Origin: Ehrlichia ruminantium | Lineage (GTDB): Bacteria > Pseudomonadota > Alphaproteobacteria > Rickettsiales > Anaplasmataceae | NCBI RefSeq assembly: GCF_009728835.1 | Contig: NZ_CP033455.1 | Span: forward strand, 62,001-126,000 | Length of the DNA: 64,000 bases | Direction: 5' to 3' | Shown here: piece after piece, positions 9,564-19,022 of the stretch | Numbering within the stretch: position 1 is the first letter of the stretch | Layout: each line of letters begins with the position of its first letter | Translations under genes and position numbers: made by a program | Notes under the pieces: generated by a model | Seen by the model: the letters and a program-made list of their open reading frames with translations, nothing else | Told to the model about the DNA's origin: nothing | Database searches by the model: none

Positions 9564-10109
9564 TTAATCATGGACTGTCCTTTTCCTGATTCTTTCTACT
9601 ATGAGATCACGCTTAAACTTGGATAGATACTTTAGAAATATTATGCCGTTTAAGTGGTCAAGCTCATGTTCAAGACATCTGGCAAGCCAGCCTTGTGCTT
9701 TTATTATACACTTATTTCCATTGTAGTCCAGATACTGCATTGTGATGTATCTTGGACGCATTACATACTCAGTACAACCAGGTACAGATAAGCATCCTTC
9801 TTTCATTTTTACTTTTTCTTGAGACATATCTACAATCTTTGGATTAATCATACAATATGGTCCACCATATGATTTATAACCGTCAATTTTAAGTGTTTCA
9901 TGATCTTTGTGATCTATTGGTACATCTGCAATGAAGATGCGTTTATGGATTCCGACTTGTACAGCAGCTAACCCTATTCCGTTATTAGTATGCATAATTT
10001 CAAACATATCATCAATTAACTTTTTGATATCTTGAGTGACTTCAGTCACTTCTTCGGAACACAGTGATAATCTATGGTCAGGAACAGTGACAAGTGATAG
10101 AGTAGGCAT
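9564..10109 (-). CDS. def: Peptide deformylase
   Basis: 181 aa metalloenzyme that removes the formyl group from the N-terminal methionine of new proteins. All three motifs are present: GIGLAAVQ at 44-51, EGCLS at 104-108 (Cys metal ligand) and HELDH at 148-152 (two His ligands and the catalytic Glu). Length is normal. The ATG at 10109 follows GGGGGA at 4-5 nt, a strong ribosome binding site. It is first of a probable two-gene unit with the glycosylase and is divergent from the acyltransferase gene across a 71-bp shared promoter region. Confidence 0.97.
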   Translation of the reverse strand: MPTLSLVTVPDHRLSLCSEEVTEVTQDIKKLIDDMFEIMHTNNGIGLAAVQVGIHKRIFIADVPIDHKDHETLKIDGYKSYGGPYCMINPKIVDMSQEKVKMKEGCLSVPGCTEYVMRPRYITMQYLDYNGNKCIIKAQGWLARCLEHELDHLNGIIFLKYLSKFKRDLIVERIRKRTVHD

Positions 10110-10180
10110 TCAATCCCCCGAAATTAAAAATATTTATTATTTTATAATATTAACATAGTATATAAGATATGTATTAATAT
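10110..10180. promoter_or_regulatory. Divergent promoter region between def and the acyltransferase gene
   Basis: Only 71 bp separate the divergent starts, so promoters for both must lie here or overlap the genes. The core is almost pure A and T (around 10130-10165, including ttataatatt and tagtatataa). Individual boxes cannot be assigned safely. Confidence 0.5.
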
Positions 10181-10921
10181 ATGACGATTATAGCAATGTT
10201 ATTTTATATACTATTAGGACTTTTCGCAATATTATATACAGTGGTAGTAGTTCCGTTTTGTTTGATATTACCGATGTCATCAAGAATAAAATATTCAGTG
10301 TATGGGATTAAAGTTGTACTGTTTATTGAAAGAATTATAGATGGAATAGATTATGAGGTGCGTGGCTTCGAACATTTACCTAAAGATTGTCCATACATTG
10401 TTGCATCTGAACATCAGTCTCCTTTAGAAACTTTAGTGCTCTTTACTATATTTAAAAATCCTGTCTATATTCTTAAGAAAGAATTGATGTGGTTACCGAT
10501 TTTTGGTATCTATTTTATGTTACTCAAAATGATATTTATTAATCGTAGTAATAAAATTCAAGCTTTAAAACATATATTAACTTCAACAGCATCACATGTT
10601 AAAAAAGGAAGAACCGTAATTATTTTCCCTCAAGGATCAAGGGTGATGCCTGGTACAAAAGTGTCTATAAAGCCAGGTATTACAGCTATATATAGCAAGC
10701 TTTCAGTATCAGTTGTTCCAGTAGCAGTTAATACAGGTTTGTTTTGGCCGGCAAGTATTTTTTCTTTAAAAAAAACCCGTGGTAAGGCTATTATACAAAT
10801 ATTACCGCCCATTTACCCTGGGTTAACTAAACAAGAGTTTGCAAGTGAGTTAGAATCGAGGATGTCGGCTGCAAGTGAGGCTCTAATGAAAGAAGCACGC
10901 AAATATACTGAGACTAAATAA
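10181..10921 (+). CDS. plsC: 1-acyl-sn-glycerol-3-phosphate acyltransferase, PlsC type
   Basis: 246 aa membrane acyltransferase making phosphatidic acid for phospholipids. An N-terminal hydrophobic segment (about 4-32) is followed by the acyltransferase motifs: EHQSPLE at 77-83 (the H-x4-D motif in an H-x4-E form, as seen in some alphaproteobacterial relatives), INRSNK near 120, and FPQGSR at 149-154 in place of FPEGTR. A second hydrophobic stretch lies near 103-120. The start ATG at 10181 has little Shine-Dalgarno. Divergent from def; followed by a long spacer. Confidence 0.9.
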   Translation: MTIIAMLFYILLGLFAILYTVVVVPFCLILPMSSRIKYSVYGIKVVLFIERIIDGIDYEVRGFEHLPKDCPYIVASEHQSPLETLVLFTIFKNPVYILKKELMWLPIFGIYFMLLKMIFINRSNKIQALKHILTSTASHVKKGRTVIIFPQGSRVMPGTKVSIKPGITAIYSKLSVSVVPVAVNTGLFWPASIFSLKKTRGKAIIQILPPIYPGLTKQEFASELESRMSAASEALMKEARKYTETK

Positions 10922-11570
10922 AATATATGCTATAATCAGGGTATAAAATGAAATAAAACAGGAGTATGTTCCTACTGCATAGGATATACGGTATAAACTC
11001 ATAATTGTTTGTTGAAGGTGTGTTATTATTAATTGTATCAGAGTGATAGACTTATGTTTGCGTGAGGTGAGCTATAATGTCATGTTAAAAATTTTATTGG
11101 TATCCTGTTGTACTAAATAGAAAATAGGTTTCTTGTTAATAGCATACGATGTCATACATTATGAAAAATTTACTTTTGGTAATACCTATTAATATAGAAA
11201 CTTGTTTTATATCAAGTGAATAGGATAGCATTTATATGTTATTAGTTGTGTAATTGCTGTTCTGCTTAATTAGTTCTTGTTTTCAATTCAGTATGATTAT
11301 ACGAAAGAAATTTTTCTGTTTATATGTAAAACATTGTACTTGGTACAGTGACACAATTTTATATGTTGTTGTGAGTATTTATTATGTTGATATTTGGTAA
11401 TAAATTGTCAATTATATTAAATTTATTACTTACTAATGATAGTAATCTGCCAGGTTATACGTTTGTATGATAAGATAATATTCATTTTTCTTCTGCACTT
11501 GAAAAGCATAAGAATATTTAATAGAATTTATTATCAGTGTACTAAGTTAACAAATAATTCTAGGTAAAAA
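10922..11570. other. Intergenic region, nothing recognised
   Basis: About 650 bases upstream of rpe. AT-rich with stops in all frames; no repeat or RNA gene seen. Confidence 0.5.
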
Positions 11571-12218
11571 GTGGTAGAAATATCTGGTTCTATCTTGTCA
11601 GCGGATTTTGCCAATTTAGGTAGGTCAGTGGAAATGCTTACAGTAGCAAATGTTGATTATGTTCATATAGATGTCATGGATGGTAATTTTGTTCCTAATA
11701 TAACTATAGGTCCAGTTGTGATATCTGCGATTAAACAATATACAAAAATACCGTTTGATGTACATTTAATGATTAATACTCCGGGTGATTATATTGAAGA
11801 TTTTGTTAATGCTGGGGCAGATATGATTACTGTTCATGCAGAATCTGAAATACATTTGGATCGTGTAGTTAAGAAAATTAAAGCTTGTGGTAAAAATGCA
11901 GGAGTATCACTTGTTCCAACATCGCACCATAATATTTTAGAGTATATTATATGTGATCTTGATCTTGTGTTGGTAATGACAGTAAATCCTGGTTTTGGAG
12001 GTCAGCAGTTTATTGAATCGCAACTGAATAAAATTTCATGTATTCACGATATGATCCAAAAATATTCCTTAAATACTAAAATAGCAGTTGATGGTGGTGT
12101 AAATATTGACAATGCTAAAAGTATAATTGAAGCAGGAGCTGATATTTTGGTTATTGGATCTGCTCTTTTTAAGGCAAAAAATATGTCGGAATATGTCAAG
12201 CAATTAAAATCCTTATAA
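11571..12218 (+). CDS. rpe: Ribulose-phosphate 3-epimerase
   Basis: 215 aa TIM-barrel enzyme interconverting ribulose 5-phosphate and xylulose 5-phosphate in the non-oxidative pentose phosphate pathway. Motifs are SILSADFANLG near the N-terminus, HIDVMDGNFVPN (metal-binding His and Asp), DVHLMI, MTVNPGFGGQ, and AVDGGV followed by VIGSALF (phosphate binding). The start is GTG at 11571; taggt lies about 5-10 nt upstream. Length is normal for the family. It stands alone between long spacers. Confidence 0.96.
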   Translation: MVEISGSILSADFANLGRSVEMLTVANVDYVHIDVMDGNFVPNITIGPVVISAIKQYTKIPFDVHLMINTPGDYIEDFVNAGADMITVHAESEIHLDRVVKKIKACGKNAGVSLVPTSHHNILEYIICDLDLVLVMTVNPGFGGQQFIESQLNKISCIHDMIQKYSLNTKIAVDGGVNIDNAKSIIEAGADILVIGSALFKAKNMSEYVKQLKSL

Positions 12219-13595
12219 CCTCTAGGTATATAATTTTAAATACTGTATGGTGCAATAAATTTATAATCTGGAATTCAATATATGTAGCATCGGATATTAA
12301 CTTTCTTCTATGTATAAGATAAGGTTTTTTTATATCTAGCATAAGTTTGCGAAATATTTCTTGATTTATTATTTTGTAGGGTTAATTGTAGCTTTTTGAA
12401 AAATATAAATTAACTACAAATGTTTAATTGTATTAAAGTATTGAAAGATTATAATATCATTCTTTCTGATGCGTAAGAATTCATCTATTATTTTAGGAAG
12501 TATTTTTATTATTATGAAACAATTTAATAGATAGTAGTAAGGACAGGGAGATGCGTTTTTTAGTGAATAAAATAACTAATTTGATAGGTGTTAATGTAAT
12601 AGTTGGTAGCTAGGAATATGGATAATAATTATGTGTTTTTTAGTATTATCCATTTTTGATAAGTTGATATAGTAATTTCAGATTGTTGAATCTTATATTT
12701 TAGTGTGTAAACAAATAAAATTGTTATTGATAGTAAGAATACTATCATATCAGTTATGGTTTATTTGTGTTAGTAGTAGTTTTTTTTGAAAATATGAAAT
12801 AAATCTGTAGTTACTTTGTTGCGTGATAATTATTAAACAATTATTTATAATCTTGTTTTTTATTTACTTGTGAAAAACCTGTTAAGCTACTTTTTTTGTG
12901 ATTCAAGTAAATTTTAGCAAGAGTATATAAGAAAAATGAGTAATTGTTATAAAACACTCTCAATATTTGCATCATATTTTGTGGCATGAAGAATGTAAGA
13001 TAATTTTGTATTGATGCAGAATATGTTAAGTGATATCTATCTAATATTTTTAAGATATTGGTTAAGTTTTATATTATAGCTACTAGTTTATGTACTTTAT
13101 TTAAAGCATGCTGATATTAATCTGATTATAGTTAATATGAGATATTTTATGAAATATTAAATTTTTTGTATTAATATGTGACTATGATATATATTATAAA
13201 ATTATAGAATATTTTTCGAAGTTTTATAAACAAGCTTGGATTTTTCATTAAAAATTATGTGAACTAATGAGACTATAGTTCAAAGTATAAAAGTATTATG
13301 TTCAATATGGAATTATAGTTGTTAAAAAGTACGGTATGTTATAGTATTATTGAAGTTTTAAAATGTAATGTTAGCTTTTATCAAATATTAAAAATTTTAA
13401 GATTTATGTGTGGTAGAATTTTATATTGGTGGTGTTTTTAGGCTAAGAACATTATTATTTTGCCGAATGAATATTTTGACAGATTAACTTTATTAATTAT
13501 AAATTAATAGAATTGGAAACTATGTTTAACTTTATTAATTCGATATTCAAGCTGATTGTGTATAATTAATAGAAAGATTTGTTTGTTATTAATAA
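12219..13595. other. Long intergenic region, nothing recognised
   Basis: 1.4 kb of extremely AT-rich DNA upstream of mlaE. I checked both strands for gene fragments, tRNA-like folds and tandem repeats and saw none. It is the longest spacer in the window without an obvious repeat. Confidence 0.5.
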
Positions 13596-14414
13596 TTGAA
13601 AGAAATTTGGTATAGTATGTGGTGTCTACCTTTGTATAATAGGTTATTTTGGTTATTTGCAAGTATTGGTAGATATGCAATTAACCTGGTTTTTAACATT
13701 GGAGATGCTTTTATATTTTTTATAAAGTTTATTTATCATTGTTTTTGTCCTCCTTATTATTATGGTGTTATATGGAAACAGTTTGTAGAGATATTTTTCT
13801 TTTCTTTACCTATTGTTGGTATAACTGCTGTATTCACTGGCGCAGTTTTAATTTTACAAAATGCTTTGGTAATTAATACTAATGTTTCCAATGATTTTAT
13901 TGCTGGTGTTGTAGTAGTTGCTATTGTTAGAGAATTGGTACCAGTGTTGGTTGGTCTTATTATTGCAGGAAGAGTAGGTGCATCTATAGCTGCTGAAATA
14001 GGTACTATGCGTATTACTGAACAAATTGATGCTTTATTTACGTTGAATACTAATCCTTTTAAATATTTGATAGTGCCTCGTATTATCTCAGCGATGATTG
14101 GTATGCCTCTTTTAATTTTATGTGCGGATTTAATTGGTTCTTATGGTGGGTATGTAGTTGGTTCATTCAAGTTGGGATGTACTCCTGAAATGTATATTAA
14201 AGGAATAATTAGATTTCTACATGTTAGAGATGTTGAATTGGGGTTGATTAAAGCTACTGTGTTTGGTTTTATCATATCTTTTGTAGGTTGCTATAATGGT
14301 TATTATTGTAATGGTGGAGCCCGAGGTGTAGGAATAGCAACAACTTATGTTGTTGTGATATCTTCTATGCTTATTATTTTCCTAAATTATATTATTACTG
14401 TATTTTATTCTTAA
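13596..14414 (+). CDS. mlaE: ABC transporter permease, MlaE family
   Basis: 272 aa with about five to six membrane segments. The family signature is clear: ELVPVLVGLIIAGRVGAS followed by AAEIGTMRITEQIDAL near the middle. In other bacteria MlaE is the inner-membrane permease of the Mla system, which moves phospholipids between the two membranes and so keeps the outer membrane asymmetric. The frame opens with TTG at 13596; an ATG at 13617 (MWCLPLYNRLFWLF) is a reasonable alternative because neither has a good ribosome binding site. The ATPase partner starts 9 nt downstream. No MlaD-type substrate-binding gene follows; it would have to lie elsewhere. Confidence 0.9.
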   Translation: MKEIWYSMWCLPLYNRLFWLFASIGRYAINLVFNIGDAFIFFIKFIYHCFCPPYYYGVIWKQFVEIFFFSLPIVGITAVFTGAVLILQNALVINTNVSNDFIAGVVVVAIVRELVPVLVGLIIAGRVGASIAAEIGTMRITEQIDALFTLNTNPFKYLIVPRIISAMIGMPLLILCADLIGSYGGYVVGSFKLGCTPEMYIKGIIRFLHVRDVELGLIKATVFGFIISFVGCYNGYYCNGGARGVGIATTYVVVISSMLIIFLNYIITVFYS

Positions 14415-14423
14415 TGTTAATTT

Positions 14424-15143
14424 ATGTATTGTATTTCTTTATCTGATCTGCATATAGCCTTTCATGGTCATGAAGTTTTGAAAGGGATAGATCTTGATAT
14501 TGCTTATGGAGAGTCGTTAGTTATTCTTGGTGAGTCAGGTAGTGGTAAATCTGTATTAACAAAAACGATTTTGGGTTTAATAGATCCCATATCTGGAAAA
14601 GTTATGGTTGATGGTATTGATGTTAAACATAATAAGAGTTTGAGTAAAAATTTTGGAGTATTGTTTCAAAATTGTGCATTATTTGATAGTTTAACAGTTT
14701 ATGAAAATATTACCTTTAATTTTCATTATAGATTTAATTGTAATAAAAGTTTAGCAAGAGAGATTGCTGCTTCTGGATTGAGTTTAGTTGGGTTAAGTAA
14801 CGATGTGCTAGATAGATATCCTATTGAGCTGTCTGGGGGTATGAAGAAGAGAATAGCATTGGCTCGTGCTATTGTGAGTGAGCCCAAAATTATCATACTA
14901 GATGAACCGACTTCAGGATTAGATCCAATTATGTCAGATGTTGTTAATAACATAATTGTTAAATGTCATGAAAAATTAAAATTAACAGTAATTACGATTA
15001 CTCATGATATCAGTAGTGCATTTAAAATTGCTAGTAAAATAGCTGTATTATGTGATGGAAAAATTATTGCTTGTCAATCTGTACAAGATATTAAGAATAC
15101 AGATAATCAGTATGTTAGAAACTTTATACGTCGTGATTATTGA
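14424..15143 (+). CDS. mlaF: ABC transporter ATP-binding protein, MlaF family
   Basis: 239 aa ATPase. Walker A is GESGSGKS at 36-43, the Q-loop is LFQNCALF near 80, the signature is LSGGMKKRIALARA at 136-149, Walker B is IIILDEP at 156-162, and the switch His is in ITHD near 196. The LSGGM-KR form is typical of the MlaF/Ttg2A group. It follows mlaE by 9 nt and should energise that permease. Start ATG at 14424. Confidence 0.93.
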   Translation: MYCISLSDLHIAFHGHEVLKGIDLDIAYGESLVILGESGSGKSVLTKTILGLIDPISGKVMVDGIDVKHNKSLSKNFGVLFQNCALFDSLTVYENITFNFHYRFNCNKSLAREIAASGLSLVGLSNDVLDRYPIELSGGMKKRIALARAIVSEPKIIILDEPTSGLDPIMSDVVNNIIVKCHEKLKLTVITITHDISSAFKIASKIAVLCDGKIIACQSVQDIKNTDNQYVRNFIRRDY

Positions 15144-15643
15144 ATGAACCTGTATTTTAATGGTGATTAGATTTAGTTTTATAAATTTGTATCTTGAAGA
15201 CAAACGTGTAATATATGGTAACAAATACGTTGTCTGATCTCTAAGTAACCTATACTGTTATAATAGCAAGTACAAGTATAAGTGCAAGTGAAAAATTATT
15301 TTGAATAAAATTAGTAAAAGTATTAATATATAAGTAATACATAATAAGTTTAATATAGTATATTTTATATAAAGTTCTTTAATTATACAGTAATTTACGA
15401 CTTTTTAGTAGAATTTTTATCTAAGGATGTAATACTTTTTGTAGTGGATAAAGTGGGGAGGATTATAGTTATATACTCAATTTTTAGTAGTGAATTGAGG
15501 GGTATTCTAAGTTAGAAAAATTGTATTTATGAATTTATTTAAAGGAGGATGGGTATATGATATTTTGCAAATCAGTTATCTATACAATTCCTAGTTAAAC
15601 AGTACTACAAGCTATGGTTAAGCTTCTATCTTAGGTATTAACA
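15144..15643. other. Intergenic region with a possible leader reading frame
   Basis: 500 bases between mlaF and the ankyrin-repeat gene. A perfect AAAGGAGG at 15541-15548 precedes a 13-codon frame (listed separately); the rest shows nothing. Confidence 0.45.
15557..15598 (+). CDS. Possible 13-codon leader peptide
   Basis: ATG at 15557 opens MIFCKSVIYTIPS and stops at 15598. It is notable only because AAAGGAGG sits 8 nt upstream, the strongest Shine-Dalgarno sequence I noticed in the window and stronger than that of the ankyrin gene 45 nt downstream. It could be a leader peptide or a decayed gene start. No function can be assigned. Confidence 0.22.
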   Translation: MIFCKSVIYTIPS

Positions 15644-17485
15644 ATGTTAATGGTGCGTAAATCTATTTTAATTAGGTACACAAGGCCTCTGTTATTTAGT
15701 AAGATAGTAATGTGTGACATATCATTTCTTGAGATTATACAATCTCTTGAGTGTAAAGACATACTATTGATGAAAGATACTCTAGGAACAATATATTATT
15801 ACCTCATCATGTCGTTATATGATATGTCTGGGGTACGGAGTTCTGAATTTAAACATGCTATAAATCGACAGTTACGGCAATTATTGTTAGATGCAGTTCG
15901 ATTACCTATTCAGGATCAAAGCCAAGATTTAGCGTCTCAAAGTATTGAAATGAAAGAGATTTTGAGTAGCTTAAAGTCTGCATGTAGAAGTGTTTATGTT
16001 AAGCTGTGCAAAACTGTATTGGATGTTATACCTGGTGATGATGTTTCTAAAGAAGCGGTTAATAACGGTGAATTACAAGAAGGTCAATTACAAGACAAGA
16101 CCGAAATGTTTTTAGCTGTAATAAACGCTGTGAGAATGTTGTTCAATAAGATTAATACTGCTGTTAAAAATCAGGAAATCTCTCCTGAAGTAGTATCTGA
16201 ATTTCTATCGTATTCTGATAAACCATGTAATCCTTTAATTCCTAATGCTATAAGTGCTTTAGGCCATTTATATTTTTTAATAGATAATCCAGCACTTCGG
16301 GATCTATCATATTTATTGGTCAAAACATTTTTAGTAAACAGTGTACAATATACCCTTGATGATCAGGGTCGTACTGCATTACATTATGCTGTTAATATAT
16401 CTAATCAAAGGGATCAGGATAAATTTTTATCTGATGTTATAGAAAGCATTGTATTTCAATGTCCTGATATAGTTCATAAGCTAGATAAGTCAGGCAACAA
16501 CGTCATGCATTATGTAACGTCTGCTCCATATATGAATGTGAAAATTGCAGAATATTTTTCTGAGCATTTTCCAGATATGAATAAGCAACAGAATATACAT
16601 GGAGATACCCCATTACATATTATGGCTGCTGTTAATTTTGTTTTTTTTGCAAAGGTATTTTCGTTCTTTAGCCTAGCTCGTATGAGTAATATGAAAAAAT
16701 TGAGAGATTGTCTAAATGGTATGAGTCTTTCTAACATGAGGGTAAATGTTGCATCTTTAAGAGAAAGAGGCACAGTATTATCTTTTCAAACTAATAACTA
16801 TGTCTCTGAATGTGTTAAATATTGCCAGTATTTATTAACGAGACTACCTTTGTATTATATGTTAGAGGTGAAGAATAAGTTTGGTTTAACAATATACGAT
16901 ATATTGAAACATAGTGTTTTGCATATAAGTCGTGGAAGGCTTGATTTGTTGTTAAAAAATTTTGTTCGGGTAAGTGCAAAGTTACCTGTGTATGATGATA
17001 GAATTAATATGCAATATGAAAAGTGTGTAAGACTGTATTTTTCTGGTGGTCATAATAGAATTGTTACGAAAAAAACATTTGAAAGGTCATTCTATCTGTA
17101 TACAAAGTATGCATATGAATTGCTTTCTAATGAATTTGACAAGGTATCTCATCATAAGATGGAGCATGAAGATCTTGTAGATACAGCAAGGCATAAAGCA
17201 ATTCGTATTCAACTTATGAGTCTTGTCATTATAACATTTGTTATGTTGACAGGTTTAAGTGGTTTGGTTTCTTATATGTATAATAATACATATGAAAGTG
17301 TACTATGTGGCGTTGTTTCAATTAATATTTTCACAATGGTATGTATATTTTATGTTCTATACAGCAAGTATATAAGTCGTGATGATGCTAAGCTAGCAAA
17401 ACAAGAGGTACAAGAGATTAAAGATATATGGTTATCGCATCTAGATGTTAAAGGGATAGCTATTGATCGTGAAAATACTAGATGA
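15644..17485 (+). CDS. Ankyrin-repeat protein with two C-terminal membrane segments
   Basis: 613 aa. The centre holds three to four ankyrin-like repeats: DQGRTALHYAVN (about 238), KSGNNVMHYVTS (about 282) and IHGDTPLHIMAA (about 318). The last hundred residues have two hydrophobic segments, about 521-546 (LMSLVIITFVMLTGLSGLV) and about 552-577 (VLCGVVSINIFTMVCIFYVL), then a charged tail. There is no N-terminal signal peptide. The start ATG at 15644 has taggt about 8 nt upstream; M23 (MCDISFLEII) is an alternative. Ankyrin proteins of Ehrlichia and Anaplasma include exported host-directed effectors, but the membrane pair here would also fit a bacterial membrane protein. Exact role unknown. Confidence 0.8.
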   Translation: MLMVRKSILIRYTRPLLFSKIVMCDISFLEIIQSLECKDILLMKDTLGTIYYYLIMSLYDMSGVRSSEFKHAINRQLRQLLLDAVRLPIQDQSQDLASQSIEMKEILSSLKSACRSVYVKLCKTVLDVIPGDDVSKEAVNNGELQEGQLQDKTEMFLAVINAVRMLFNKINTAVKNQEISPEVVSEFLSYSDKPCNPLIPNAISALGHLYFLIDNPALRDLSYLLVKTFLVNSVQYTLDDQGRTALHYAVNISNQRDQDKFLSDVIESIVFQCPDIVHKLDKSGNNVMHYVTSAPYMNVKIAEYFSEHFPDMNKQQNIHGDTPLHIMAAVNFVFFAKVFSFFSLARMSNMKKLRDCLNGMSLSNMRVNVASLRERGTVLSFQTNNYVSECVKYCQYLLTRLPLYYMLEVKNKFGLTIYDILKHSVLHISRGRLDLLLKNFVRVSAKLPVYDDRINMQYEKCVRLYFSGGHNRIVTKKTFERSFYLYTKYAYELLSNEFDKVSHHKMEHEDLVDTARHKAIRIQLMSLVIITFVMLTGLSGLVSYMYNNTYESVLCGVVSINIFTMVCIFYVLYSKYISRDDAKLAKQEVQEIKDIWLSHLDVKGIAIDRENTR

Positions 17486-18044
17486 GTAAAAAAATAATTA
17501 TGTACTTATTCTAGTTTTTTATATGTTGTATTATAAATTGTTACTTTATTAATCAGAATTTTAATGTTATCGATGGGTTTAATAGTTTGTTTGATTATGA
17601 TAGCTGTGGTTTTGTATATTAATTTATATTGCTTATGTTTTATCTCCCTGTATTTACCAAGTATAATAGAAGTGATTCATTTTCTAACATATTATATCTG
17701 TTGTTTGTGTAAATCTGGGTAAAACGAGAAGTAGTATTTATCTTATTACTTTCGTATTATACATTTTCTAAACTATTTCGTTAGAATTGTTTGTATTAGT
17801 TTGGTGTTGTTACATAGTGTTTTAGGTATTTTTTTTAATTAGTCCAGTATATTAATTTATATGTGATGTAATGAAACATTATGTGTATCTAATCTATGTT
17901 GTGTTTAATATTTCTTTATACATGAATCAGGGTAGTGTACTAAACCTGACATTGTATATATAGTTAGCTATGGCAGATTTAGTATATATGTAATAATTTG
18001 AGTTTTTTATACTAGATTGATATTCATATTAAATAATTATTTGT
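17486..18044. other. Intergenic region between convergent genes
   Basis: 560 bases between the ankyrin gene (+) and the prenyl synthase (-). AT-rich, no clear terminator hairpin, nothing else recognised. Confidence 0.45.
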
Positions 18045-19022
18045 TTAGAAATTTCTATGTAACATGGAATTGAGTAATTTATCTAGTATTTGTTTATAGT
18101 CTGAATCTGTAAAAATATTTAAACTAGATTTTGCCTTGTCTATGTATATTGATGCTACCTTTAGTGCTTGTTCAATTGCAGTATGAGATTTTATGTAAAA
18201 CATTGCCTTATTGATATCTGGGTTTACAGATAATTGATTCCAAAATTTCTTCTCTTGTTGATCTGCATTTTGATATGCAATAATGATTGGTAAAGTAATT
18301 TTACCTGTTAGTAAGTCATTTCCTAGTTTTTTGCCAAACTGTGTTTCTGATGCAGTATAATCTAAAATGTCATCTAGCATTTGAAATGCTATGCCTAAAT
18401 TATAACCAAATCTTTTTAGTGCATTTATTTGTTCGTTATTTACTTCAGCTAAATTTGCAGCAGATTCACATGTTGCTTCAAAAAGAGATGCTGTTTTTGC
18501 GGAAATAATTTCTATATATTTTTCTTGTGATATGTTGATGTTATAACTGGAGACCATTTGTTGTACTTCCCCTATTATAATTGTATTAGATGTTTTAGAT
18601 AATATAGATAGTATAGTAAGATTCTGACATTGTATAAGCCATTGAAAAGATATAGCAAGTAGAAAGTCTCCAACTAAGATGCTTGCTTTGTTCCCCCATA
18701 TAAAATTCGATGTTTTTTCTCCTCTTCGTAACTCACTTTCATCTATTACGTCATCATGCAGTAGTGTTGCATTATGTATAAATTCAATAGCTGCTGCAAT
18801 ATACACTTTATCATGTTTTTTATAATTTAACATTTTACAGATGATAAAGAAAATTATAGGGCGTATTCTTTTCCCTCCAGATTTAATTAGGTGTTGTATA
18901 ATTTCTGTAATTAATACAATGTTTTTATTGTCTTGATATAAAATTAGATGTTCCATGTCGTCTAGATCTTGTTGTATGAGAGATTTTAATTCTGTAAGTG
19001 TTGTGTAAAAGTCGTGTGTCAT
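18045..19022 (-). CDS. ispB: Polyprenyl (probably octaprenyl) diphosphate synthase
   Basis: 325 aa trans-prenyl chain elongation enzyme. The two aspartate-rich motifs that bind Mg-diphosphate are HDDVIDESELRRG (DDVID at 90-94) and MLDDILDYTAS (DDILD at 217-221), with GGKRIRP at 49-55. IspB-type enzymes build the isoprenoid tail of ubiquinone; the length and the motifs fit this better than a short-chain farnesyl synthase, but chain length is inferred. ATG at 19022 is preceded by AGGA about 8 nt upstream. Flanked by long spacers. Confidence 0.9.
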   Translation of the reverse strand: MTHDFYTTLTELKSLIQQDLDDMEHLILYQDNKNIVLITEIIQHLIKSGGKRIRPIIFFIICKMLNYKKHDKVYIAAAIEFIHNATLLHDDVIDESELRRGEKTSNFIWGNKASILVGDFLLAISFQWLIQCQNLTILSILSKTSNTIIIGEVQQMVSSYNINISQEKYIEIISAKTASLFEATCESAANLAEVNNEQINALKRFGYNLGIAFQMLDDILDYTASETQFGKKLGNDLLTGKITLPIIIAYQNADQQEKKFWNQLSVNPDINKAMFYIKSHTAIEQALKVASIYIDKAKSSLNIFTDSDYKQILDKLLNSMLHRNF

